Shown here: positions 1-7,151 of the stretch, in pieces
Numbering within the stretch: position 1 is the stretch's first letter
Layout: every line of letters starts with the position of its first letter
Assembly (NCBI GenBank): GCA_934408725.1
Contig: CAKRVB010000028.1
Location: 1-36,004 of the forward strand
Length of the DNA stretch: 36,004 nucleotides
Direction: 5' to 3'
Origin: an uncultured Marvinbryantia sp.
Lineage (GTDB): Bacteria > Bacillota > Clostridia > Lachnospirales > Lachnospiraceae
The notes under the pieces: generated by a model
Told to the model about the DNA's origin: nothing
The model's input: only the letters and a program-made list of their open reading frames with translations
Databases searched by the model: none
Position numbers and translations under genes: made by a program

Positions 1-52
1 TTACGTGTTACAGCTTATCGTAAATCTTTTTTTTATTCTACGGTCAAAAAAA

Positions 53-82
53 GCCCCCTGCACAATTTTTGTGCACGGAGCC
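53..82 (-). terminator. Rho-independent terminator of the TetR gene
   Basis: Read on the minus strand this is a hairpin with a GCACAA/TTGTGC core (60-65 with 69-74) extended by G-C pairs and a few mismatches. It is followed by seven T residues (complement of 46-52). It lies about 40 bases after the stop codon of the TetR gene. Bases 1-45 hold no gene that I can support. Confidence 0.75.
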
Positions 83-121
83 CGATTTGCCCAAATATCA
101 GATAGTTTTTGAAATTTTCTG

Positions 122-682
122 TCAATTCTTCGTTACAGCCTTCTCCAACATGTATCTGGTGCTGCCCTCCAGATAAGAAAAAATCTTATCTACTATGTAT
201 TCCGGATTCTCCTTCATGCCTCCATCCAGCCATTGCAGAATCAGTCCAACGAATGCACATTTATAAAAATCTGCAATCAGGCGCAGATCCTCATCTTGCA
301 CTGCCAGCCCATCGGCCTGCTTCTTCACGAAATCATACATGATTCGTCCCATAACCTGATACAGATAGGTATCGATCTTTCTTCTGCTCAGAGAATTATA
401 AATATGATAAATTCCCTTCTTATTCTTCAGTGCAAAGGAACAGGATTCCAGAATCGCATCTCTCCAGGAGGATTCTTCCAGATTCTCTGTCAGAACTCTC
501 TTGGTCTCATTCTCCAATATCTCGTCCAGCAATGCGTAGATATCACTGTAATGATAATAAAAGGTATTCCGGTTCACTCCACAGTCTTCTACAATATCTT
601 TTACCGTAATCTTATCAAATGGAACCTGATTGATCAGCTTCATAAATGATTCTGTAATCGCTCTTTTGGTTAGCTGCGACAT
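122..682 (-). CDS. TetR/AcrR family transcriptional regulator
   Basis: 186 aa, the usual TetR length. The N-terminal helix-turn-helix is clear at about residues 24-55 (ITVKDIVEDCGVNRNTFYYH), followed by a helical ligand/dimer domain of the kind found in Firmicute TetR_C_8-type proteins. An in-frame GTG at 688 overlaps the AGGAG, so the ATG at 682 (AGGAG, 5-nt gap) is chosen. It lies downstream of a NUDIX gene and a two-gene ABC-2 exporter on the same strand, so it may control that exporter, a common TetR role; this is inference. A TATAAT is visible at 765-770 on the minus strand without a good -35. An imperfect TTAG-N6-CTAA dyad (742-755) lies just downstream of it and could be an operator. 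Effector unknown. Confidence 0.88.
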   Translation of the reverse strand: MSQLTKRAITESFMKLINQVPFDKITVKDIVEDCGVNRNTFYYHYSDIYALLDEILENETKRVLTENLEESSWRDAILESCSFALKNKKGIYHIYNSLSRRKIDTYLYQVMGRIMYDFVKKQADGLAVQDEDLRLIADFYKCAFVGLILQWLDGGMKENPEYIVDKIFSYLEGSTRYMLEKAVTKN

Positions 683-814
683 GCTCACTCCTCCGTTGCC
701 CGTTCTATTGCCCTTATGATAAAATTTCTGTCTTGCATTTGTTAGTCTCTTCTAATACAGCGTGATTATATCATTATTTTTCCAGCCGCACCAGTTCTTT
801 TTTCATTTTTATAC

Positions 815-1384
815 TTATTTAATATTCACCAGCTTTTCATTCAGTTTCCGATAAATATGTTCCTGAAACCAGGGTTCTGTAGAAGCAGCTACCGCATCCT
901 CTAATGAAAACCACCCTACGTTACTGTTCTCATCTTCTTTTATATGAAGCACATCCGTCTCTTCCGCCTGCAGCAGGTATGTTACATTCAGATGCAGATG
1001 GGAAGATACATACTCCCCTCTTTTCACATGACCATCTACCGTCAGGACTTCCAGTGAATAGATCTTCTCGGACACCGGCTTTACATGATAAATTCCACTT
1101 TCTTCCCTGGCTTCTTTCAGAGCCACCTTCAGCAGATCAGTTTCACCATCTGCATGGCCGCCCAGCCAGGACCAGGAATGATAAATATTGTGATAAGCCA
1201 TCAGCACTTTGGTTCTTTCCGGATTCACAATCCATGCAGAGGCCGTCATATGAGCCAGTCGATTTTCTCTGGTAAATATATTTTTTTCTGTCTCCAGACA
1301 ATGAAGTATCAGTTCTTTATCCCGCTCTTCCTGTTCATTCATTGGCTGATAGCTGCGTATCTGTTCTGTCAAAGTATATTCCAT
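815..1384 (-). CDS. NUDIX hydrolase
   Basis: About 189 aa with one NUDIX domain. The NUDIX box is seen at about residues 75-98: GGHADGETDLLKVALKEARE followed by ESGI, with the REXXEE-type metal ligands (EAREES) present. The family hydrolyses nucleoside diphosphates linked to another moiety; the substrate cannot be read from sequence. The N-terminal 40 residues are charged and helical. An ATG at 1390 is only one base from GGAGGA, so the ATG at 1384 with normal spacing is preferred. It lies 11 bases after the ABC permease gene on the same strand and is probably co-transcribed with the exporter. Confidence 0.85.
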   Translation of the reverse strand: MEYTLTEQIRSYQPMNEQEERDKELILHCLETEKNIFTRENRLAHMTASAWIVNPERTKVLMAYHNIYHSWSWLGGHADGETDLLKVALKEAREESGIYHVKPVSEKIYSLEVLTVDGHVKRGEYVSSHLHLNVTYLLQAEETDVLHIKEDENSNVGWFSLEDAVAASTEPWFQEHIYRKLNEKLVNIK

Positions 1385-1395
1385 TGTCATTCCTC

Positions 1396-2127
1396 CTACA
1401 GATTTTTCTTCTTATAAAGAAATGCAAAAGCCAGTCCTCCAAACACCACCAGATATGTGGTCAGAATCAGCACACCGGTATAGCCACATTTTTCACCTGC
1501 TGCAATGGTGCGCAGCATGGCACTGGTCTGGGACAATGGCAGTGCTCCAATCACTTCCCGCAGTCCATGTGGCATCTGCTCCGTAGAGAAAAAGGTGTTG
1601 CAGAGGTATGCCATCGGCATAATGATATAATTCGAGAATCTCGGTACATCCGTATGATTTTTTGCGTAAAAAGATACCACCACACCAATGGTAGAAAAGA
1701 CTGCCCCATTCAGGAACATGATCAGAAACGAATATCCGTTAAAGACCAGTCCGGTACCGATCGGTATAGTCAGCACCAGAATCACCACGCCTGCATAAAG
1801 TCCACGCAGACTGCCCCCGATGATCTGTCCAACGATAAACTGCCACAGAGGCGTTGGTGAGATCATCACCTGGTCAAATGCTTTTTCATATAGTCTCTGT
1901 ACATTCAGATTCTGGGCGATGGCATTGAAGCTGCCGTTCATAGTGGTCAATGCCACCACGCCCGGAATCAAAAAGTTCAGATAAGGCTGTCCGTTGGATA
2001 TGGTTCGGATCCCCATGCCAAATACCACCAGATACATCAGTGGCGCTATCATGGCTGCTAATGTGATTTTATAAAAATCTCTGCGAAATTCTCTCCATTT
2101 TTCCCAGAGTATGGTAATGATTCCCAT
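1396..2127 (-). CDS. ABC-2 type transporter permease (exporter)
   Basis: 243 aa, very hydrophobic, with about six predicted membrane segments. The conserved ABC-2/NodJ-DrrB-like core is visible: LIPGVVALTTMNGSFNAIAQ, then EKAFDQVMISPTPLWQFIVG. This is the membrane subunit of a two-gene efflux system with the ATPase encoded just upstream (16-base gap). The start at 2127 (MGIITILWEKWREF) is chosen because AGGAGA lies 7 bases before it; a longer frame to 2178 would run into the ATPase gene. The family exports drugs, lipids or polysaccharides. The specific substrate is unknown. Confidence 0.88.
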   Translation of the reverse strand: MGIITILWEKWREFRRDFYKITLAAMIAPLMYLVVFGMGIRTISNGQPYLNFLIPGVVALTTMNGSFNAIAQNLNVQRLYEKAFDQVMISPTPLWQFIVGQIIGGSLRGLYAGVVILVLTIPIGTGLVFNGYSFLIMFLNGAVFSTIGVVVSFYAKNHTDVPRFSNYIIMPMAYLCNTFFSTEQMPHGLREVIGALPLSQTSAMLRTIAAGEKCGYTGVLILTTYLVVFGGLAFAFLYKKKNL

Positions 2128-2143
2128 GTTCTTTCTCCTGCCT

Positions 2144-2977
2144 TTATTTCTTTTGTGCTGCCCGTTCGATAAACACATCCTCCAGTGTGGTATCTCTCAG
2201 GGTACATTTTCCTTCCAGTTCGGACAGATAGGTGATTGCCTGTCCTCTCTCATGGAAATAACGGCTGACCGTTCCGGCTGCCGTCATATGATCTACTGTA
2301 TAACACCCCAGTGCCTCAATCATTCCCTGCGGTGTGTTGACCTCTTCCAGCCTGCCATGCTGCAACATAGCAACCCTTTCACATAAAGACTGTGCTTCTT
2401 CCATATAATGTGTGGTCAGTAAAATGGTAAGATTCCGGTCATTCAACTGGCGCAGCAGATTCCACATCTGCCGCCGTGACAGAGCGTCCATTCCTGCTGT
2501 CGGTTCATCCAGCAATAAAATCTCCGGATCTGTCAGAAGTGCCCGACAGACCATCAGCTTGCGCTTCATGCCACCGGACAGATGACGTACTTTCCGGTTT
2601 CGAAAAGGCAAAAGCTCACAGAACTCCAGCAGTTCTTCTGATTTTTCTCTTATTTTTTTTACTGGCATAAAATAAAGCCTGCCCTGATATTCCATAATCT
2701 CATCCATGGTCATATCCTGCCGCATGGAATATTCCTGGGTAATCACGCTGATCTTCCGCTTCAGTGCCGGTCTCTTTCTGGTAAGCCTCTCTCCATCAAT
2801 AAGGATCTCCCCCTGTGTGGGAAGCAACAGTGTAGACAACATACTGATGGTGGTAGTCTTTCCGGCTCCATTGGGTCCCAGAAGTCCAAAAAACTCGCCG
2901 GTCCTTATTGTCAAGCTCAGATCGTCCACCGCCGTAAAGTCATCAAATTTCTTTGTCAGATTCTTTATTTCTATCAT
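2144..2977 (-). CDS. ABC transporter ATP-binding protein (exporter)
   Basis: 277 aa, a DrrA/CcmA-like ABC ATPase. Walker A is GPNGAGKTT (about residues 34-42), the signature is LSGGMKRKL, Walker B is ILLLDEPTAGMD and the H-loop is LLTTHYMEEAQSL. A C-terminal extension of about 60 residues fits drug-exporter ATPases. It powers the permease encoded directly downstream. Its promoter is well defined on the minus strand (TTGAAA, 17 bp, TATAAT), so exporter plus NUDIX gene form one transcription unit of three genes, possibly reading into tetR. The start at 2977 has a GGAGAA ribosome binding site. Confidence 0.93.
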   Translation of the reverse strand: MIEIKNLTKKFDDFTAVDDLSLTIRTGEFFGLLGPNGAGKTTTISMLSTLLLPTQGEILIDGERLTRKRPALKRKISVITQEYSMRQDMTMDEIMEYQGRLYFMPVKKIREKSEELLEFCELLPFRNRKVRHLSGGMKRKLMVCRALLTDPEILLLDEPTAGMDALSRRQMWNLLRQLNDRNLTILLTTHYMEEAQSLCERVAMLQHGRLEEVNTPQGMIEALGCYTVDHMTAAGTVSRYFHERGQAITYLSELEGKCTLRDTTLEDVFIERAAQKK

Positions 2978-3016
2978 CTTGTTCTCCGCATCTTTGGATT
3001 CTCTATAATAGGATTT

Positions 3017-3045
3017 ATTATACTATCATTCAGAACTCTTTTCAA
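3017..3045 (-). promoter_or_regulatory. Promoter of the ABC exporter operon
   Basis: Minus strand: -35 TTGAAA (3040-3045), 17-base spacer, -10 TATAAT (3017-3022), about 40 bases upstream of the ATPase start. It diverges from the promoter of the surface-protein gene, about 10 bases away. Confidence 0.7.
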
Positions 3046-3054
3046 CGGCATTTC

Positions 3055-3083
3055 TTTACACTGTTATAAGGGTATGTTATGAT
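3055..3083 (+). promoter_or_regulatory. Promoter of the membrane-anchored surface protein
   Basis: Plus strand: -35 TTTACA (3055-3060), 17-base spacer, -10 TATGAT (3078-3083). Transcription would begin near 3090, so an upstream frame beginning at 3079 cannot be the real start. Confidence 0.65.
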
Positions 3084-3132
3084 AAGAAAAGTGCATGGCA
3101 CGGATTTTAAAGAAATGAAAGCAGGTTTGATT

Positions 3133-3870
3133 ATGAAATATTGGAACTTTACCAGACGTATCCTTTTGACACTATTTTTTACCACTGCAGTCTGTCCCGG
3201 TCTGAGTCAGGCTGTTTTACACGTAAACGCAGCATCCGATGACTGTTCTGTCACCATCGGGGACGGTGAGACCTCTTTTTCTCTGGATCATGCTGTCGTC
3301 GATGCAGAAGATGGACATGTGACGGTAACTTTAAGTCCGGAAGATTATGCCGAACTTTCCTCTGCCTTTGCCTCCACTTCCAAAGATACAGAAGATTCTA
3401 ATCCAGAGGCACATACACCAGCCGATCCGGTCACTCTGGATCAGGCGGACGGTACTTATTCCATTGAACTGACTATGACTGGCGGCAGTGGCAAAGCCAG
3501 CGTAGTTTCCCCTACAATTCTTACTGTTGAGAATGGACAGGCTTATGCCGATATCACCTGGAGCAGTTCCAATTATGATTATATGATTGTGGCCGGGAAT
3601 ACTTATCTGAACGAATCAGACGAAGGAATGGCTTCCAAATTCCATATTCCCATTACCAAAATGGACGAAGAAATGGCTGTGATTGCAGATACCACTGCTA
3701 TGGGAACCCCTCATGAGGTCAATTATGTATTTACCTTCTATTCCGAATCCATCGGCTCCACCGGCCAGATGCCTCAGGAAGCTGCAAAGCGGGTAGTGTT
3801 CATGGCGGTCATGATCATCATAGTCGGCGGAATCTTGAATCGTCACGTAAATAAAAAGAAGAAAAATTAA
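3133..3870 (+). CDS. Secreted, C-terminally membrane-anchored NEAT-like protein
   Basis: 245 aa. The N-terminus is a signal peptide (RRILLTLFFTTAVCPGLSQA, predicted cleavage after VNA) and the C-terminus a single membrane helix (VVFMAVMIIIVGGILN) with a KKKKN tail, so the body is displayed outside. The middle (about residues 100-215) has a beta-rich module beginning DGTYSIELTMTGGSGKASV, with SSNYDYMIVAGNTYL and IADTTAMGTPHEVNY. It resembles NEAT/iron-associated surface modules seen in Firmicutes, but no haem-ligand Tyr motif can be assigned with confidence. The start is chosen for the signal peptide and the weak AGG 7 bases before; an ATG at 3115 is the alternative. No partner gene is adjacent, so the function is open. 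Confidence 0.72.
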   Translation: MKYWNFTRRILLTLFFTTAVCPGLSQAVLHVNAASDDCSVTIGDGETSFSLDHAVVDAEDGHVTVTLSPEDYAELSSAFASTSKDTEDSNPEAHTPADPVTLDQADGTYSIELTMTGGSGKASVVSPTILTVENGQAYADITWSSSNYDYMIVAGNTYLNESDEGMASKFHIPITKMDEEMAVIADTTAMGTPHEVNYVFTFYSESIGSTGQMPQEAAKRVVFMAVMIIIVGGILNRHVNKKKKN

Positions 3871-3874
3871 ATGA

Positions 3875-3901
3875 GTCCACCGGAGAAGAAAACCGGTGGA
3901 C
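3875..3901. terminator. Bidirectional terminator between convergent genes
   Basis: Perfect 9-bp stem GTCCACCGG / CCGGTGGAC with a 9-base loop. The minus-strand side is followed by a T-rich tract, and the hairpin sits between the stop of the surface protein and the stop of the convergent NUDIX gene. Confidence 0.75.
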
Positions 3902-3906
3902 TTATG

Positions 3907-4410
3907 TTATACTTCAAATACTTTCTTAATACTGTCATAATGCAGGAAAATCCCCTGATCAGCCAATTCCTGTATTTCTTTCGCTGTGGCGAGCCGATAT
4001 CCATCGGTCTCTTCTGTTTGAAGATGCAGGTCACTTTCCTGAAAGTCTACCGTATAACGATAGATGTCTACAAAATAGTTATCTCCTTCTCCCGGATTTT
4101 CTCTCTTGTAAGAGAACTGGTAGCCGCCCTCGCAGCCTGCCACATCCAGACCGGTCTCTTCCTGGATCTCCCTGCGTACTGCTTCTTCAGAAGATTCTCC
4201 TGCCTGAGCTGCACCGCCAGATACTTCCCACCATCCAGGTGCCCAGGCCTTGGTCATGACTCTTTTGGTAATCAGAAACTTCTGATCCGGGCGCATGATG
4301 ACACCCAGTACCGTCAGATGATATTCTCCATCCTTCAGACACCAGTCATTCCGCTTCATGGTTCTCCCTGTTTTTCTTTTTTCACTGTCATAAATATCCC
4401 AGAATTCCAT
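3907..4410 (-). CDS. NUDIX hydrolase (IDI/YfcD-like)
   Basis: 167 aa. The N-terminus (MEFWDIYDSEKRKTGRTMKR) is typical of the IDI/YfcD-like NUDIX group, and the NUDIX box lies at about residues 65-88 (GGAAQAGESSEEAVRREIQE then ETGL) with all metal-binding glutamates present. Substrate is not deducible; relatives are annotated as generic nucleoside-diphosphate-X hydrolases or isopentenyl-diphosphate isomerase-like. The start at 4410 has GAGGAG only a few bases upstream. It lies 60 bases after the NudC-type gene on the same strand. Confidence 0.87.
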   Translation of the reverse strand: MEFWDIYDSEKRKTGRTMKRNDWCLKDGEYHLTVLGVIMRPDQKFLITKRVMTKAWAPGWWEVSGGAAQAGESSEEAVRREIQEETGLDVAGCEGGYQFSYKRENPGEGDNYFVDIYRYTVDFQESDLHLQTEETDGYRLATAKEIQELADQGIFLHYDSIKKVFEV

Positions 4411-4470
4411 GTTCTCCTCACTTCCCCGGCACTGTAAAACCGCTGCCGGATTTTTCTGTCTTCCCGCCTT

Positions 4471-5298
4471 CTACAGGCATCCGTGCTTGAATCTGCGGAT
4501 CATTTCTCTTGTCAGGCTGCTGTAATCATCAATCTCCGGTATCTCCTCCGGTGTCAGCCATCTGGCCAGCCCCAGCTCTGTCTCATCCAGATGAATCTGG
4601 TCACTGCCATCCAGCTTTGCGGTAAATCCTACCATCAGGTTACCTACAAATCCCCATGGCTGACTGGCATAATAACGGATATCTTTTACCCGAATACCCA
4701 CTTCTTCCATCAGTTCTCTCTGCACACATTCTTCCAGAGTCTCACCGATCTCCACAAATCCTGCCACCAGTGCGTACTGATCTTTGGTTCTTCCTGCATA
4801 CTTGGTCACCAGCAGTCGATTGTGGTTATCTGTTACTGCCACAATAATGGCCGGTGAAATCTTCGGAAACATCGTATTGCCACAGGATGGGCAGCGCATC
4901 ATACGTTCTTTTTTATCATGTATGGTCTTTGCTCCACATTTTCCGCAATACTGTACAGAGTTGTGCCACTGGCTCAGATGCATCACCGTCATACAGGCAA
5001 ATGCTTCTGCCGTCGGCTGTTTGTCACGGATCTCTCTCCATTCCACCCACACTGCATCCGGCACTGCCACTTCTTCTGTTGGCTCAGCAAGAAAATAATC
5101 TCTGTCACTGATGGAAAACAGATAAGTACACTCTCCAGCCAGTTCTTTTACTTCTTTATAAAGCGGCCAGGAAATCTGTCCGTCCTGGATACGAACCAGC
5201 AGCTTTCTTCCGGTACAGAAACAGACCTGGCTGTCTGGCTGCACGTTCTTTTCATGATACTGGTTGTCCATATGCTCCGGTGCGATCTCGTGAATCAT
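4471..5298 (-). CDS. nudC: NAD+ diphosphatase / NADH pyrophosphatase (NudC family)
   Basis: 275 aa, the usual NudC length. The N-terminal half is the poorly conserved NudC domain. A zinc ribbon follows with Cys118, Cys121, Cys136 and Cys139 (CGKCGAK, RCPSCGNTMFPKISPA). The NUDIX box runs from about residue 180 to 201 (GFVEIGETLEECVQRELMEE then VGI). The NudC signature SQPWPFP after the box appears here as SQPWGFVGN, a small variation. Family members cleave NAD(H) to NMN(H) and AMP and can remove NAD caps from RNA. The ATG overlaps the stop codon of the upstream C_GCAxxG_C_C gene (ATGA), with GGAGGA in front, so the two are translationally coupled. Confidence 0.9.
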   Translation of the reverse strand: MIHEIAPEHMDNQYHEKNVQPDSQVCFCTGRKLLVRIQDGQISWPLYKEVKELAGECTYLFSISDRDYFLAEPTEEVAVPDAVWVEWREIRDKQPTAEAFACMTVMHLSQWHNSVQYCGKCGAKTIHDKKERMMRCPSCGNTMFPKISPAIIVAVTDNHNRLLVTKYAGRTKDQYALVAGFVEIGETLEECVQRELMEEVGIRVKDIRYYASQPWGFVGNLMVGFTAKLDGSDQIHLDETELGLARWLTPEEIPEIDDYSSLTREMIRRFKHGCL

Positions 5299-5708
5299 TC
5301 CTGTTCCTCCATTTCGTATACTTCATCCAGTATTGCCGCAATCTTTGAGATCGTCTGAAAACATCTCTCTTCTTTGCTGTAGAATTGTGGGCGAAGATCC
5401 TTACAATTCTCGGAACCATAAGCTTCTCTTACCTTTCGGATGTAGGTTCTCACCTTTTTCATCATTTCCGGGCTGGTATGTCCGCCATCCCCTTCTACGA
5501 ACTTATAGCTGAGCGCTGCGCTGCCTCCCGTCACCGCTCCACAGACAATAGCACATCCCATGCCACCGCCAAAGCATCCCATAGTACGGATGACATCATC
5601 CGAAATATCCAGTCCCCAGGCTTCTGCAGCAGCACTGAATACCGCCTCTGCACAGTTATAATTGGTATCTTTATAATATTTTTCCAGATAATCTACTACT
5701 TTTCCCAT
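5295..5708 (-). CDS. C_GCAxxG_C_C family small protein
   Basis: 137 aa. The family signature is plain: Cys19 (NYNCAE), then MGCFGGGMGCAIVCGAVTGG with Cys45, Cys52 and Cys56, and further cysteines at ENCKDL and ERCFQT. These proteins are common in anaerobes and are presumed redox or metal-binding from the conserved cysteines; no biochemical role is established to my knowledge. It is cytosolic, with no signal or membrane segment. It overlaps the NudC-type gene by 4 bases, suggesting a shared redox or pyridine-nucleotide theme (inference). GGGAGA lies upstream of the ATG. Confidence 0.85.
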   Translation of the reverse strand: MGKVVDYLEKYYKDTNYNCAEAVFSAAAEAWGLDISDDVIRTMGCFGGGMGCAIVCGAVTGGSAALSYKFVEGDGGHTSPEMMKKVRTYIRKVREAYGSENCKDLRPQFYSKEERCFQTISKIAAILDEVYEMEEQE

Positions 5709-5733
5709 GATCTTCTCCCTGTATTATATTTCA

Positions 5734-5753
5734 GGCTGGCCATACAGCCAGCC
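5734..5753. other. GC-rich hairpin between C39-like and C_GCAxxG_C_C genes
   Basis: GGCTGGC / GCCAGCC (5734-5740 with 5747-5753), 6-base loop, directly after the stop codon of the C39-like gene. No T-run follows on the minus strand, so it may be a weak terminator or an mRNA-stabilising element. Confidence 0.5.
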
Positions 5754-5760
5754 CTGTTTG

Positions 5761-7014
5761 TTATCTTACGTTTTCCATCTCCAGCACTACGTCTGGGATC
5801 TCCAGCACCAGTTCTTCCGGCAGCTGTTCCATACTTCGAACATCTCTCTGCCCGCATACATTACAGATACGGTATTTTTCTCCGGACCGCTCTGTGGTTG
5901 GCTTCTGATTCACGATCCAGTCTGACCAGGCATGTCCGTTACAAGGTACCACCTCCTGCTTCGCCAGTACTTCTCCGCACATCTCACAGTGACTTCCTGC
6001 TGTCAGTCCCATCTTTGTGCAGGTGGCCATCACTGCGCTGTCTTTTACTTCTTTATGATCCAGCATCTCTGCATTCGGATTATAATACTGATAGACCTGA
6101 TCAATGGAATTGTAGAATCCATCTCCCACGGTCATCACCCAGGTAGAATTCTGTGCGCAGTCCAGTACCAGATATTCAGAATCCGACACTTTCCCGATCA
6201 ATACCACATAATGTCCCAGCTGAGAATAGGTCGGCAGATGTACAATCACAGGGCTGTACTGGCCACGCCCATTCACATACTGCTCCACGCCTCCTGCCAC
6301 ATCCGGTGACAGATCGACAACGCCCCATCCGGTAAAACAGGTCAGCCCGCCATGGGCATCCAAAATCTGCTGTGGCGTCAGGTTCACACCTACATACGAC
6401 AGTGCCATGGAAATACTGGCCGTACCGCATTCGATCCCGGCCTGATTGCCCCATCCGCCCCAGTAATTCCAGTCAAACAGGCCGCTTCCTGCCAGCTGGG
6501 AGATATAACGGATCGTTCCCACCTGTACTTCCGGGTCATATCCATAACGAATTTTCGCATAGGAAGTGCAGGTGGCTTTCTCCCCATTAATTGCGATCCA
6601 GTCTGTATCCGGAATATCAATGGTATGTATCTGGCTTCTGTCCTGATTCTCCAGTGACTTCTGTATGCCATTCACCACCGGACTTGGATCCTGCTCAGGA
6701 TGATACTCAGGTTCAAATACAATCTCTTCTTCTGCCTCTGCTTCCGTCTCAGGCTCCATGGTCAGATCCTTGTCACTGATCACTTCCTCTGTCTCTTCTT
6801 CTATCGGTTCTTCCGTCAGGTTTTCCTGAAGCACCTCTTCCGCTAACGTGACCGGCTGCTCTGCTTCCTCTGTCATTTCCGTCTCCGGAAGTGCTTTACT
6901 TTCTGCTGCTTTTGCTGTCTGCGCTGCCATAACGGCAGTTCCGCTTCCCATACAGGTTGCAGACATGGTCATGGCCACAAGGCAGACGGCTTGTATTGTT
7001 TTCTTTTTCATCAT
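5761..7014 (-). CDS. Secreted C39-like cysteine peptidase with C-terminal Cys-rich modules
   Basis: 417 aa. A signal peptide is followed by a Glu/Thr-rich low-complexity linker (about residues 43-105). A papain-like C39-type domain (about 130-300) carries the candidate triad Cys196 (GIECGTASISMAL), His268 (LGHYVVLIG) and Asp285 (LVLDCAQ). The C-terminal part has Cys pairs, CEMCG and CNVCG, each in a short module with HAWSDW-type sequence that recurs in secreted Lachnospiraceae proteins. Activity on a peptide or cell-wall substrate outside the cell is inferred. There is no secretion partner or bacteriocin gene nearby, so a leader-processing role is not supported. Start: ATG at 7014 or 7011 (tandem). 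Confidence 0.75.
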   Translation of the reverse strand: MMKKKTIQAVCLVAMTMSATCMGSGTAVMAAQTAKAAESKALPETEMTEEAEQPVTLAEEVLQENLTEEPIEEETEEVISDKDLTMEPETEAEAEEEIVFEPEYHPEQDPSPVVNGIQKSLENQDRSQIHTIDIPDTDWIAINGEKATCTSYAKIRYGYDPEVQVGTIRYISQLAGSGLFDWNYWGGWGNQAGIECGTASISMALSYVGVNLTPQQILDAHGGLTCFTGWGVVDLSPDVAGGVEQYVNGRGQYSPVIVHLPTYSQLGHYVVLIGKVSDSEYLVLDCAQNSTWVMTVGDGFYNSIDQVYQYYNPNAEMLDHKEVKDSAVMATCTKMGLTAGSHCEMCGEVLAKQEVVPCNGHAWSDWIVNQKPTTERSGEKYRICNVCGQRDVRSMEQLPEELVLEIPDVVLEMENVR

Positions 7015-7116
7015 TTACCTTTTACTGCTTCTTTCCCGTTTTATATCATTTAAACACATTCAAAAAAATGATATCATATTCTTATCACAATTACAAACAA
7101 AAATGCACATAGAAAA

Positions 7117-7137
7117 AGAACCCCGCTGCAGGATTCT
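7117..7137 (-). terminator. Terminator of the radical SAM gene
   Basis: On the minus strand AGAATCC / GGGTTCT (one G-U pair) with a 7-base loop is followed by five T residues, 14 bases after the stop of the radical SAM gene. Confidence 0.65.
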
Positions 7138-7151
7138 CTTTCTGTTTTTTA

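Noticed and set aside
5385..6146. 253-codon plus-strand frame opposite two real genes
   Set aside because: Spans the gap between two clearly real minus-strand genes and shows no domain.
5761..7014. Bacteriocin leader peptidase
   Set aside because: The C39-like domain is exported by a signal peptide and there is no ABC exporter domain or precursor peptide nearby.
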